Shown here one piece after another: positions 17,930 to 26,664 of a DNA stretch of 64,000 nucleotides. A program made the translations under genes and the position numbers. The notes under the pieces are model-generated. The model was not told where the DNA came from. It saw only the letters and a list, made by a program, of their open reading frames with translations, and made no database searches. Location of the stretch: positions 248,001 through 312,000 of the forward strand of contig NZ_VIUE01000001.1 in assembly GCF_007828215.1 (NCBI RefSeq), in the 5' to 3' direction. Numbering within the stretch: position 1 is the first letter of the stretch; every line of letters begins with the position of its first letter. This DNA is from Pseudomonas sp. SJZ074. Lineage in GTDB: Bacteria; Pseudomonadota; Gammaproteobacteria; Pseudomonadales; Pseudomonadaceae.

Positions 17930-18165
17930 CCGCTATCGCGAACAGGCTCGCTCCCACAGGGAACGGTGGTGGGCTCAGATTCCGAGTACACCCACGATCC
18001 CTTGTGGGAGCGGGCTTGCTCGCGAAGAGGCCGTGCCTGCCGCCACAAGTGGCACTGACCCACCGCCTTCGCGAGCAAGCCCGCTCCCACACTGGATGTG
18101 TGGTGGGCACAAATTCTGAGTACACCCGCGAGTCCCTGTGGGAGCGAGCCTGCTCGCGATGGGGC
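17930..18165. repeat. Cluster of four REP elements (two REPINs) with duplicated spacers
   Basis: Four REP cores in alternating orientation fill the gap between metR and a GNAT gene. The stretches containing gattccgagtacacccacga and attctgagtacacccgcgag are near copies, so a whole REP-plus-spacer unit was duplicated. Confidence 0.85.
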
Positions 18166-18166
18166 C

Positions 18167-18664
18167 TTAGAGCTCACGCCACATGTGGATCTTGTCGAGA
18201 TACCCGTCATCCACTCGTATCGCCATCGGCTCCAGGCCATAGAGCACGAAACCGCAACGTTGATAGAGCTTGAGCGCCGGATCGTTGCCCGCGGTGACGG
18301 TCAGTTGAACCAGGCGCAAGAAGCTATGCCGACGAGCTTCGTCAAGCGCGGCCTCCAGCAATTGCTGGCCAAGCCCACGGTAACGATGGTCATCGACGAC
18401 ATACATGCCGAACAACGTCGCCTTGTGCCGGGCTTTCTGCCGCGGCTCCAGAGACAGGCCGACGATACCGGCCAACTCATCCTCGACGAACGCCCCCAGC
18501 ACCACCTCGAACCGGCTGGTCAGGCGAGACTCCCACCAGTTCATGGGCATCGTCGCCCGCTCGCTGACGCTGGAGGTGAAGGCCTGTGGATGCAGCCCAT
18601 AGGCCTGGAGCATCAGCTCGCGATAGGCCGATGCATCGCCGGCCCGCAGCCGCCGGATGTTCAC
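18167..18664 (-). CDS. GNAT-family N-acetyltransferase
   Basis: This 165-residue protein has the acetyl-CoA-binding motif A (LFGMYVVDDHRYRGLGQQLL, with the R-x-x-G-x-G loop) and a following motif B (RLVQLTVTAGNDPALKLYQR, then CGFVLYGLEP). The substrate is unknown; small molecules, amino acids and protein N termini are all possible. It is the last gene of a Nudix-LysE-GNAT unit and its ATG overlaps the LysE stop by 4 bases. Confidence 0.88.
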   Translation of the reverse strand: MNIRRLRAGDASAYRELMLQAYGLHPQAFTSSVSERATMPMNWWESRLTSRFEVVLGAFVEDELAGIVGLSLEPRQKARHKATLFGMYVVDDHRYRGLGQQLLEAALDEARRHSFLRLVQLTVTAGNDPALKLYQRCGFVLYGLEPMAIRVDDGYLDKIHMWREL

Positions 18665-19299
18665 GCGGCCCGCCGTTGCTCAAGCATCAACCGCAGCGCC
18701 AGCGCGCCCAGCACGAACCCCATGAAATAGCGCTGCAGCGCCAGCCAGGTGGGATTGTGGACGAACCACGCGGCAATACCCGCGGCGAACAGGGCAATCA
18801 GCAGGTTGACGCTGAAACTGACGCTGATCTGGACCAGCCCGAGAATCAGGCTCTGGGTGAACACTGAGCCATGTTCCGGGCTGATGAACTGGGGAAATAC
18901 CGACAGGTAGAACACCGCAATCTTCGGGTTCAGCGCACTGGTGAGAAAGCCCATGGTGATCAACTTGCGCGTCGAGTCCGCGGGTAGCTGCTGTGCCTGG
19001 AACGGCGAGCGAGCACCCGGTTTCACGGCCTGCCAGGCCAGCCACAACAGGTACAGCGCACCGGCCCATTTCAGGACTTCATAGGCCATGGGCACGGCCA
19101 GGAACACCGCCGTCAGCCCCGCCGCCGCTGCGAATACATGCACGAAGAACCCCGCCACCACCCCCAGCAAGGAGGTAACCCCGGCCTTACGGCCCTGGCA
19201 GATCGAACGGGAAATCAAGTAGATCATGTTCGGGCCGGGCGTAAGCACCATCAGCAACGCGGCGGCGGCAAACACCAGCAGGTCCGGCAAGGGAATCAT
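18661..19299 (-). CDS. LysE/RhtB-family amino-acid exporter
   Basis: This 212-residue inner-membrane protein has about six helices and the family signature near the N terminus: LMVLTPGPNMIYLISRSICQ, followed by GRKAGVTSLLGVVAGF. LysE/RhtB proteins export amino acids or homoserine lactones. It begins 5 bases after the Nudix stop and ends overlapping the GNAT start. The trio may handle a modified amino acid, but this is only context. Confidence 0.9.
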   Translation of the reverse strand: MIPLPDLLVFAAAALLMVLTPGPNMIYLISRSICQGRKAGVTSLLGVVAGFFVHVFAAAAGLTAVFLAVPMAYEVLKWAGALYLLWLAWQAVKPGARSPFQAQQLPADSTRKLITMGFLTSALNPKIAVFYLSVFPQFISPEHGSVFTQSLILGLVQISVSFSVNLLIALFAAGIAAWFVHNPTWLALQRYFMGFVLGALALRLMLEQRRAA

Positions 19300-19304
19300 G
19301 TGAG

Positions 19305-19733
19305 TCAGTCCTTGAGGCTTGGGTGCGACAGCTCTGAGGTTCGATAAAACGGCAGGATCACCTCACCTGTCAATGGTGCCAGCGGCAACCCGCCGTCGCC
19401 GGCCGGGTCGATCCAGCGAACCTCTTCAATTTCGGCAGCAGGGAGCACAGCGGTGTCGATGATCAACAGGAACACCTCGGCCTGGACGACAAAGCCCGGC
19501 TCGTTGGCGGCCGGCGCGCTGAACGGGCCCAGGTAGCGAGCCTGTGCCGGATCGATTGTCAGTCCCAGTTCTTCCTCCAGCTCCCGGGCCAGGGCCTGGG
19601 CCGGTTGCTCGTGGGGCTCGATCTTGCCGCCCGGCTGCATGAAGGCCCGGGTACCGCGCTTGCGCACCAGCAGGGTCCGACCGTCCGGCCCGATCAGCAG
19701 GGCGGCGGCGATATGGATGAGGAGGGTGGTCAT
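19305..19733 (-). CDS. Nudix hydrolase
   Basis: This 142-residue protein has a complete Nudix box, G-x5-E-x7-REL-x-EE-x-G (from GGKIEPHE through RELEEELG), which binds Mg2+ for hydrolysis of nucleoside diphosphate-linked compounds. The preceding strand LLVRKRGTRAFMQPGGKIE resembles MutT-type substrate loops. The start MTTLLIHIAAALLIG is chosen because the 20 residues upstream in frame have no homologous look. First gene of a three-gene unit with LysE and GNAT genes. Confidence 0.9.
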   Translation of the reverse strand: MTTLLIHIAAALLIGPDGRTLLVRKRGTRAFMQPGGKIEPHEQPAQALARELEEELGLTIDPAQARYLGPFSAPAANEPGFVVQAEVFLLIIDTAVLPAAEIEEVRWIDPAGDGGLPLAPLTGEVILPFYRTSELSHPSLKD

Positions 19734-19798
19734 GGATGTCGGCCTTGGCGGAAAAATGCCGAGGGAGATTACAGACCACAATGGACTCAACACAAATC

Positions 19799-19891
19799 CC
19801 TGTGAGAGCGGGCTTGCTCGCGAACGCGGAGTGTCAGGTCATATAGATGCAACTGATACACCGCCTTCGCGAGCAAGCCCGCTCCCACAGG
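19799..19891. repeat. Inverted REP pair (REPIN)
   Basis: The cores tgtgagagcgggcttgctcg and cgagcaagcccgctcccaca flank about 45 bases. It separates the upstream end of the Nudix operon from the HD-GYP-like gene. Confidence 0.9.
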
Positions 19892-19908
19892 TTGATTTGC
19901 AGAAGCCC

Positions 19909-21276
19909 TCACCCCAACATCGGCTTCGGCGCCGAAGGATCCAGCTCCTCCTCGGGTGTCTTGACGAACACGCTGTACCGGGCCCCTTCCATCGCTTCGA
20001 AGGCGATGAGTTTCTCCACCAAGGGACCGCTCAATACCTTGCCGGCATTGAGCAACAGCATGCCGTTGTCGGCGTTGAGGTTGCGGGCCAGGACCATGCC
20101 GGCGGCCAGTTCGCGGGTGTCCATGACTTTCACCGTCGGGTCGGACAGGGTCACGTCTTCCAGGTACTCGCCACACGCCTTGATGAAGTCCTCCACCATG
20201 TTCGGGTCATACAGCTTGCCGGCGTATTTGCGGATGTAGACCAGTGCCTCGTCGCTGTTCATCTGCCGTTCGAGAATCAACCCGCGCTGCAACTCGATGA
20301 AGTCCACCGCCAGCTTCAACAGCCTGGAACCGAACGGAATCGCCTCGCCCTTGAGGTGATCGGGGAAACCACTGCCGTCCCAGCGTTCCTGGTGATGAAG
20401 AATGATTCGCGCCGCGTCCTTCATCGGGTCCAGGGTCATCAGCAGCGACTCGCTCTGCTTCGGATAGGAGCGATACAGGTCCAGTTCGTTGTGATGCAAC
20501 ATGTCGACCGGCGTGACCATCATGTTATCGGTCCAGCTCAGCTTGCCGATGTTGTAGAGCGCCGCGGCCATGGTCAGGTCGCGGTCGGTGGACTCGTCGA
20601 GAAAGTGCAGCCGGCTATAGACCCGGATCAGTTCGATGATCTGCCGGTTGGTCTGCTTGGCCTTGGGCAGGCGCAGGTTGGCGATCAGCGAGAACACCTC
20701 GGTGCCGGTCACATAGCTGCGCTTGAGCTCTTCATAGGCCAGGTCGAGCATGTCGGCGGTCTGCTGCAGCTCGGCGGTACGTGACGCCACGCGCTTTTCC
20801 AGGGTGGCGTTGAGGGTCTTGAGCTGCTGATTCTGCTCGCGGTTCAGCGCTTCGAGGCGCTGGCGTTCGCTTTCCGAATGCTGGTGGGCCAGGGCCTGGC
20901 GCAGGGCCTGTACCAGTTCATCATCGTTCCATGGCTTACTGAGGTAGCGATAAAGCCCCCCTTCGTTGATAGCCTTGGTCATCATGTCCACATCGGCGTA
21001 GCCGGTGAGCAGGATGCGCAGGGTCGACGGATAGAGCTTGCGGATCTGGGCCAGCAGCGTCGCACCGTCCATGTTGGGCATGCGCGCATCGGTCATCACC
21101 AGATCCACCGGCCTTTCCTTGAGGATTTCCAGGGCCTTGGCACCGCTGTCGGCCAGCAGGATTTCATAGGGCTGACTGCGCAACAACCGACGCAGGCTAT
21201 TGAGAATCGACTCTTCATCATCGACCAACAGCACCGTCGGCTTCATGACCGGAACGTCCGGCGATTGATCTTCCAT
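19909..21276 (-). CDS. Response regulator with degenerate HD-GYP domain
   Basis: This 455-residue cytoplasmic protein begins with a standard receiver (residues 12-130; acidic DDEE, phospho-Asp63 in MTDARMP, Lys in YLSKPW), then a coiled coil (about 130-180) and an HD-GYP-like domain (about 190-440). The catalytic HD pair of the HDIGK motif is replaced by Tyr241-Asn242 (YNIGK), while the later HHQERWDGSGFP region is largely kept with GYP changed to GFP. Loss of the metal-binding HD pair suggests it does not hydrolyse c-di-GMP and may act as a sensor or scaffold. It is divergent from the GGDEF-EAL operon. Confidence 0.88.
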   Translation of the reverse strand: MEDQSPDVPVMKPTVLLVDDEESILNSLRRLLRSQPYEILLADSGAKALEILKERPVDLVMTDARMPNMDGATLLAQIRKLYPSTLRILLTGYADVDMMTKAINEGGLYRYLSKPWNDDELVQALRQALAHQHSESERQRLEALNREQNQQLKTLNATLEKRVASRTAELQQTADMLDLAYEELKRSYVTGTEVFSLIANLRLPKAKQTNRQIIELIRVYSRLHFLDESTDRDLTMAAALYNIGKLSWTDNMMVTPVDMLHHNELDLYRSYPKQSESLLMTLDPMKDAARIILHHQERWDGSGFPDHLKGEAIPFGSRLLKLAVDFIELQRGLILERQMNSDEALVYIRKYAGKLYDPNMVEDFIKACGEYLEDVTLSDPTVKVMDTRELAAGMVLARNLNADNGMLLLNAGKVLSGPLVEKLIAFEAMEGARYSVFVKTPEEELDPSAPKPMLG

Positions 21277-21505
21277 TACTACCCCCTCCTGTAAGACGAC
21301 TACAGTTCTACCTTACCCCCAAATGACAGGCTAGTAGATCGCAAGAATTTAGACATGATTTGCCATCACTGACCGAGCGCATCCCGATCAGACGACTATG
21401 CTGTACCCCATGAAGGGCCAAGTACAGGCCAGAATACTCATGCCAGCGAAAGGGATATCAGATGTACCCACGGTTCTGTAGTCAGCATCACCTTGGTGCA
21501 CGGCC

Positions 21506-23797
21506 ATGAGCCAGCCCTTGGAGAGAGCCAACCGGCGGATCCTGATCGTCGACGACACCCTGACGATTCATGAGGATTTTCGAAAGATCCTCAGCCCCCA
21601 GGCACCTGCCGAAGACCACCTGAGCAGTGCCGAAGAGGCCCTGTTCGGCGCACCAGTCGCGGTCGCTACCCAGAGTTTCGTGCTCGATTCGGCCTTCCAG
21701 GGCATGGAAGCCTTGAACAAGGTCGAGACAGCGCTGGCCCAGGGGCAGCCCTATGCCATGGCCTTCATCGACATGCGCATGCCTCCGGGCTGGGATGGCC
21801 TGGAAACCATCGAAAGGCTGTGGCGCGCCGACCCCAAGCTGCAAGTGGCGCTGTGTACCGCTTATTCGGATTATTCCTGGGAAGACATTGCCGACCGCCT
21901 CGAACTGGGCGACCGTCTGCTCATCCTGAAAAAGCCCTTCGACGCCATCGAGATTCGCCAGATGGCCAGCACCCTGACCGTCAAATGGCAGATGACCGAA
22001 GACGCGGCACTGAAGATGGACATGCTCGAACAAGCGGTGGAGGAGCGCACCCGGGAACTGGCCGATGCCAACATCATCGTGCAGAACAGCCCGACCATCC
22101 TCTATCGCCTGCGCGGCGAACCACCGTTCCCATTGATGTACATCTCCCACAACATCACCAAGTTCGGTCATGTCGCGGCGCAACTGGTCAACTCACCCGA
22201 TTGGGCGCAGGCGCTGATCCACCCCGATGACCAGTCCAAGATCGACCAGGCCATGGTCCGGGTGCTGGATCGCGATACGGCGGGAGCGTCGATCGAGTTC
22301 CGCATGCGCACCGGCGACGGCGCGTTCCGCTGGGTGGAAAACCGCTATATCCCGGTGCGCAACGAGCAAGGCCTGTTGCTGGAGGTGGAAGGCATCATCC
22401 TGGATATCACCGAACGCAAGCTCGCCGAGGAAAAGATCGCCCTGCTGGCCCGTACCGACGGCCTGACCGGGCTGGCCAACCGCGCCACGGTGATCGAACG
22501 GCTGCACCAGGCATTCGCCGCAGCGCGACGGGGGGCGCCGGCGTTCGCGATGTTCTACCTGGACCTGGACCACTTCAAGCGGATCAACGACACCCTGGGC
22601 CATCCCATCGGCGACCTGCTGTTGCAGGAAGTCGCCACCCGCATCAAGGGCTGTACCCGGGAAAACGACGTGGTCGCGCGCCTGGGCGGCGACGAGTTCG
22701 CCATCCTGCAGCTGGATGTCCACGAGCCGACCCAGTGCGCCGCCCTGGCGGCCAAGATCCGCGACACCCTGGTAGCGCCCTACTCCCTGGACGGCAACGA
22801 TGTACGAATCTCCGTGAGCATCGGCATCGCCCTGTACACCCCTGAAAGCCAGAGCGCCGACAGCCTGATGGCCCAATCCGACATGGCTCTGTACCGCTCC
22901 AAGGAAAAGGGCCGCAACCAGTACCACTTCCACAACGAAGAGATCAACCAGGAGGTGACGGACCGGGTCGCCCTGACCAATGACCTGCGCCAGGCCATCG
23001 AGAACCACGAACTGCATCTGCACTACCTGCCGGAGGTCGACCTCGGCACCGGCAAGATCCTGGGCATGGGCGTGCAGGTTCGTTGGAAGCACCCGGAACG
23101 GGGCTGGCTGGAGCCGTCCACGTTCATGCCGGCGGCCGAAAAAACCGGGCTCATCATCGCCCTCGGACATTGGGTACTGGACCAGGCCTGCCAACAGATG
23201 CGCCAGTGGCGCGACCAGGGCATGGCGCCGCCGGTGATCGCCCTCGACCTCTCCCTGACCCAGCTCAAGACCGGGCCGGAACTGATCTATGACGTCCTGC
23301 GCACCACCGCCCGCTGGGAACTGGCCCCCTGGGACCTGCGTTTCGATGTCACCGAAGCCACCCTCGCCCAGACCAAATGGACCCACAACGACGTATTGCC
23401 GCGCCTGTGTGAACTGGGAGTTCAGGTGGCCATCGATGATTTCGGCACCGAGTATTCCTCCTTCGATTACCTCAAGACCTATCGGGTCAATCACCTCAAA
23501 CTCGCCCAGCGCCTGCTCGACAGTGCCAACGACGACCCTGACAACGCCATGACCCTGCGGGCGATCATCAACTTTGCCCGGGACGTGGGCATCGGCATCA
23601 TCGCCGAGGGCGTCGAGACCCAGGAACAACGCACCACGCTGATGTCCACCGGCGGAGCGATGCAAGCCCAGGGGCATTATTTCAGCACGGTGGTGGACAG
23701 CGGCCAGGCCGCCGAACTGCTCAAGGCCGGTACCATCGTTCCCGTGGTGGATCACTGGACCCGGCCGGCGAGCCAGCTATCGGAGAGCAACCCATGA
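21506..23797 (+). CDS. Receiver-PAS-GGDEF-EAL protein, predicted diguanylate cyclase with degenerate EAL
   Basis: This 763-residue protein has a receiver (1-155; phospho-Asp89 in [12 protein letters not shown], Lys in LILKKPFD) with about 30 extra residues between its first helix and second strand. A PAS/PAC domain (about 190-305), a GGDEF domain (315-475) and an EAL domain (490-750) follow. The GGDEF motif is intact (RLGGDEF, 394-398), and RxxD of the product-inhibition site (REND, 385-388) sits five residues before it. The EAL motif is replaced by GVQ (522-524, LGMGVQVRW) and the distal LKIDxxF by LKLAQRL. So it probably makes but does not degrade c-di-GMP. Its TGA overlaps the next ATG. 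Confidence 0.9.
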   Translation: MSQPLERANRRILIVDDTLTIHEDFRKILSPQAPAEDHLSSAEEALFGAPVAVATQSFVLDSAFQGMEALNKVETALAQGQPYAMAFIDMRMPPGWDGLETIERLWRADPKLQVALCTAYSDYSWEDIADRLELGDRLLILKKPFDAIEIRQMASTLTVKWQMTEDAALKMDMLEQAVEERTRELADANIIVQNSPTILYRLRGEPPFPLMYISHNITKFGHVAAQLVNSPDWAQALIHPDDQSKIDQAMVRVLDRDTAGASIEFRMRTGDGAFRWVENRYIPVRNEQGLLLEVEGIILDITERKLAEEKIALLARTDGLTGLANRATVIERLHQAFAAARRGAPAFAMFYLDLDHFKRINDTLGHPIGDLLLQEVATRIKGCTRENDVVARLGGDEFAILQLDVHEPTQCAALAAKIRDTLVAPYSLDGNDVRISVSIGIALYTPESQSADSLMAQSDMALYRSKEKGRNQYHFHNEEINQEVTDRVALTNDLRQAIENHELHLHYLPEVDLGTGKILGMGVQVRWKHPERGWLEPSTFMPAAEKTGLIIALGHWVLDQACQQMRQWRDQGMAPPVIALDLSLTQLKTGPELIYDVLRTTARWELAPWDLRFDVTEATLAQTKWTHNDVLPRLCELGVQVAIDDFGTEYSSFDYLKTYRVNHLKLAQRLLDSANDDPDNAMTLRAIINFARDVGIGIIAEGVETQEQRTTLMSTGGAMQAQGHYFSTVVDSGQAAELLKAGTIVPVVDHWTRPASQLSESNP

Positions 23798-25668
23798 ACC
23801 CCATGTCGGTACCTGCCAACCGGCGGATCCTGGTGGTGGACGATACGCCGGCCATCCATCAGGACTTTCGCAAAATCCTCAGCCCCGGCAACGGCAGCGA
23901 TGATTCGCTGGACGACACCGAGAGCCTGTTGTTCGGCACGCCCCAGGTCAACCGACTGCAATTTCAGATCGACTCGGCCTACCAGGGCGAAGAAGCCCTG
24001 GAGCTGGTCAAGCGCGCCCAGGCCGAAGGCCAGCCCTATGCGCTGGTGTTCGCCGACATGCGCATGCCGCCGGGCTGGGACGGCCTGCAAACCATCGAGC
24101 GCTTGTGGCAAGCCGACCCGCGCCTGCAAATCGCCCTGTGCACGGCTTTCTCGGACTACACCTGGGAAACCATGTCCGAACGCATCGAGTTCGACGATCA
24201 ACTGCTGATCCTGAAAAAACCCTTCGATACCCTGGAAATCCGCCAGATGGCCAGCGCCATGACCTGGAAATGGCAGTTGGCCCAGGATGCGGCGAGAAAA
24301 ATGCGCAGCCTGGAACGCACCATCGAGGAGCGGGTCCAGGAATTGCTCAAGGTGTCCCACCTGCTGCAATACGACGTGCTCACCGAATTGCCCAACAGCA
24401 TGTTGCTCGGGGATCGCCTGACCCAGGCCATGGCCCAGTGCCGGCGCCATGACCGGCAACTGGCGGTGATGTTCATTGGCCTGGATCGCTTCAAACGCAT
24501 CAACAATGCCCTCGGCCATCCGGTGGGCGATGAAATGCTCAAGCGCGTGGCCCGAACATTGGCGACGGTGGTGCGTGAATCCGATTCAGTGTTTCGCTAC
24601 GGCTCCGATGAATTCGTGGTGGTGCTGGGGGATATCACCGACCCGCAGCAGATCAAGGGCGTGGCGGAAAAACTGCTGACAGCCATCAACTCGCCCCAAC
24701 CGATCGATGGCCATGACCTGACCGTCACCGCGAGCCTGGGTGTCAGTGTGTATCCGGCCGACGGTTTCGACGCCGTAGCGTTGATCAAGAAAGCCGAGAC
24801 GGCGATGCGCAACGTCAAGGAAACCGGTCCCAACGACTACCGTTTTTTCACCGAAGACATGAATCGGCGGGCCCGACAGCAACAGACCATCGAATCCGGC
24901 TTGCGACTGGCCCTGCAACGCAAGGAGTTCGTGCTGCATTACCAGCCCAAGCTGGACCTGCGCAGTGGCAAGGTGGTCGGCGCCGAGGCACTGCTGCGCT
25001 GGAACCGGCCGGGGCACGGGCTGGTCCCTCCGTCGGATTTCATCCCGGTGGCCGAGGACAGCGGGCTGATTGTGCCACTGAGCCAATGGGTGCTCCAGGA
25101 AGCCTGCCAGCAGGCCTGCGCCTGGCAAGCCCAGGGCATGCGGCCGCTGTACCTGTCGGTCAACGTCTCGGCCATCGACTTTCGTCAACGCAGCTTCGTC
25201 GAAGGCATCGCCCGCACCCTCAAGGAAACGGGACTGGACCCGACACAGTTAGAACTGGAGATCACCGAAAGCGTGCTGATGCAAAACATCGATACCACCG
25301 TCGCCATCCTCAAGGCCATCAAGCAACAGGGGATCCGGCTGGCCATCGACGACTTCGGCACGGGTTATTCGAGCCTGAGTTACCTGCAGAAATTTCCGGT
25401 GGATGTGCTGAAGATCGACCAATCGTTCGTCGGCGACCTGAGCATCGACAGCAACGACGCCAAGCTGGTGAGCACCATCATCAACCTCGGCAAGGGCCTG
25501 AACCTGCACATCATCGCCGAAGGGGTGGAAACCCGCGAGCAACTGGAGTTCCTCAAGGTTCACCAGTGCGAGGAGGCCCAGGGGTACTACTTCAGCAAGG
25601 CGGTGGAGCCGCAGGCTTTTGTCCAGTGGATGGCCGAGTGGGAACGACGTCCGAATCCACTTTCATGA
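23794..25668 (+). CDS. Receiver-GGDEF-EAL protein, predicted c-di-GMP phosphodiesterase with degenerate GGDEF
   Basis: This 624-residue paralogue of its upstream neighbour lacks the PAS domain. Its receiver (1-155) has phospho-Asp88 in [12 protein letters not shown]. The GGDEF domain has GSDEF at 270-274 and a Gly in place of the first metal-binding Asp (FIGLDRFK instead of F-x-DLDxFK), so cyclase activity is doubtful. The EAL domain is intact: EAL at 398-400 (GAEALLRW), EITESVL, AIDDFGTGYSSLSYL, LKIDQSFV and IIAEGVET. It therefore looks like the degrading partner of the upstream synthase, produced from the same mRNA with a 4-base ATGA overlap. Confidence 0.9.
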   Translation: MNPMSVPANRRILVVDDTPAIHQDFRKILSPGNGSDDSLDDTESLLFGTPQVNRLQFQIDSAYQGEEALELVKRAQAEGQPYALVFADMRMPPGWDGLQTIERLWQADPRLQIALCTAFSDYTWETMSERIEFDDQLLILKKPFDTLEIRQMASAMTWKWQLAQDAARKMRSLERTIEERVQELLKVSHLLQYDVLTELPNSMLLGDRLTQAMAQCRRHDRQLAVMFIGLDRFKRINNALGHPVGDEMLKRVARTLATVVRESDSVFRYGSDEFVVVLGDITDPQQIKGVAEKLLTAINSPQPIDGHDLTVTASLGVSVYPADGFDAVALIKKAETAMRNVKETGPNDYRFFTEDMNRRARQQQTIESGLRLALQRKEFVLHYQPKLDLRSGKVVGAEALLRWNRPGHGLVPPSDFIPVAEDSGLIVPLSQWVLQEACQQACAWQAQGMRPLYLSVNVSAIDFRQRSFVEGIARTLKETGLDPTQLELEITESVLMQNIDTTVAILKAIKQQGIRLAIDDFGTGYSSLSYLQKFPVDVLKIDQSFVGDLSIDSNDAKLVSTIINLGKGLNLHIIAEGVETREQLEFLKVHQCEEAQGYYFSKAVEPQAFVQWMAEWERRPNPLS

Positions 25669-25704
25669 CCCCCTCATCAACCACGAGATTCAAGGAAGCA
25701 CCCG

Positions 25705-26664
25705 ATGGCGTCATCTGGACTGTTACTCGCTCTCGGCCTGCTCATGGGCTTGTGCGTGACCGCTCACGCCGCACCACTGGACGAGCCGCTCAAACCGCTG
25801 CCCCCTGTTCCGGCCCTGGACCCCAAGCGCGTCCAGTTGGGCCAACGGTTGTTCTTTGACCCTCGGCTGTCGGTCAACAACACCCTGTCCTGCGCCAGTT
25901 GCCATCACCTGGACAAGGGCGGGGCCGACGACAAACGGTTTTCCCTGGGTTTCGATGGCAAACCGGTGGAAGTCAATACACCCACCGTGTTCAACGCCAG
26001 CCTGAACTTCCACCAGTTCTGGGACGGACGCGTCGATACCCTGGAAGAACAGGTGCACACCGTGGTGACCAGCCCCACGGAAATGGGTAATACCTGGGAA
26101 TCGGTGGTCGAGCGCATCGCCGGTGACCCAGGTTATGCCAAGGATTTCGCCAGCGCCTATCCCGACGGCGTCACCGAGTCCAATATCCAGGGGGCCCTGG
26201 CCGATTTCGAGCGCACCCTGCTGACGCCCAACTCGCGCTTCGACCAATATCTGCTGGGCAACACCGACATCCTCAGCCCCCGGGAGAAATTCGGTTACCA
26301 ACGCTTCAAGGAATACGGCTGCATCGCTTGCCACCAGGGCGTGAACATCGGCGGCAACATGTTCCAGAAGTTCGGCGTCATGGGTGACTACATTGCGGAC
26401 CGGGGCAATCCCACCCGGGTCGATGAGGGTCGCTTCAACATTACCGGCGATGATGCCGACCGTCAGGTCTTCAAGGTTCCCAGTCTGCGTAACGTGGCCG
26501 TCACCGCACCGTATTTCCACGACGGATCCGCACCGACCCTCGAGCGCGCGGTGGAGGTGATGTTCAAATACCAGTTGGGTCGTGAGCCCTTGAAAAACGA
26601 CACGGAGCTGATCGTCGAATTCCTCAAGACCCTGACCGGCGAACGGGAGGGCAAGCCATTATGA
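25705..26664 (+). CDS. Exported di-haem cytochrome c peroxidase (CcpA/MauG family)
   Basis: This 319-residue protein has a signal peptide (LLLALGLLMGLCVTAHAAP) and two c-type haem sites, CASCH at about 63-67 and CIACH at about 206-210. VGxxLFFDPRLS-like (LGQRLFFDPRLS), FNASLNFHQFWDGR and APYFHDGS motifs place it in the bacterial peroxidase/MauG family. Such enzymes reduce H2O2 in the periplasm with electrons from small cytochromes, or oxidise a protein. It starts 36 bases after the phosphodiesterase gene and overlaps the kinase gene by 4 bases, so it is part of the signalling operon. Its distal Met ligand cannot be assigned with certainty. Confidence 0.9.
   Translation: MASSGLLLALGLLMGLCVTAHAAPLDEPLKPLPPVPALDPKRVQLGQRLFFDPRLSVNNTLSCASCHHLDKGGADDKRFSLGFDGKPVEVNTPTVFNASLNFHQFWDGRVDTLEEQVHTVVTSPTEMGNTWESVVERIAGDPGYAKDFASAYPDGVTESNIQGALADFERTLLTPNSRFDQYLLGNTDILSPREKFGYQRFKEYGCIACHQGVNIGGNMFQKFGVMGDYIADRGNPTRVDEGRFNITGDDADRQVFKVPSLRNVAVTAPYFHDGSAPTLERAVEVMFKYQLGREPLKNDTELIVEFLKTLTGEREGKPL

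Noticed and set aside
22193..23755. Minus-strand open frame of 520 codons opposite the first GGDEF-EAL gene
   Set aside because: The opposite strand carries intact receiver, PAS and GGDEF motifs; the antisense product is low-complexity and has no motif.
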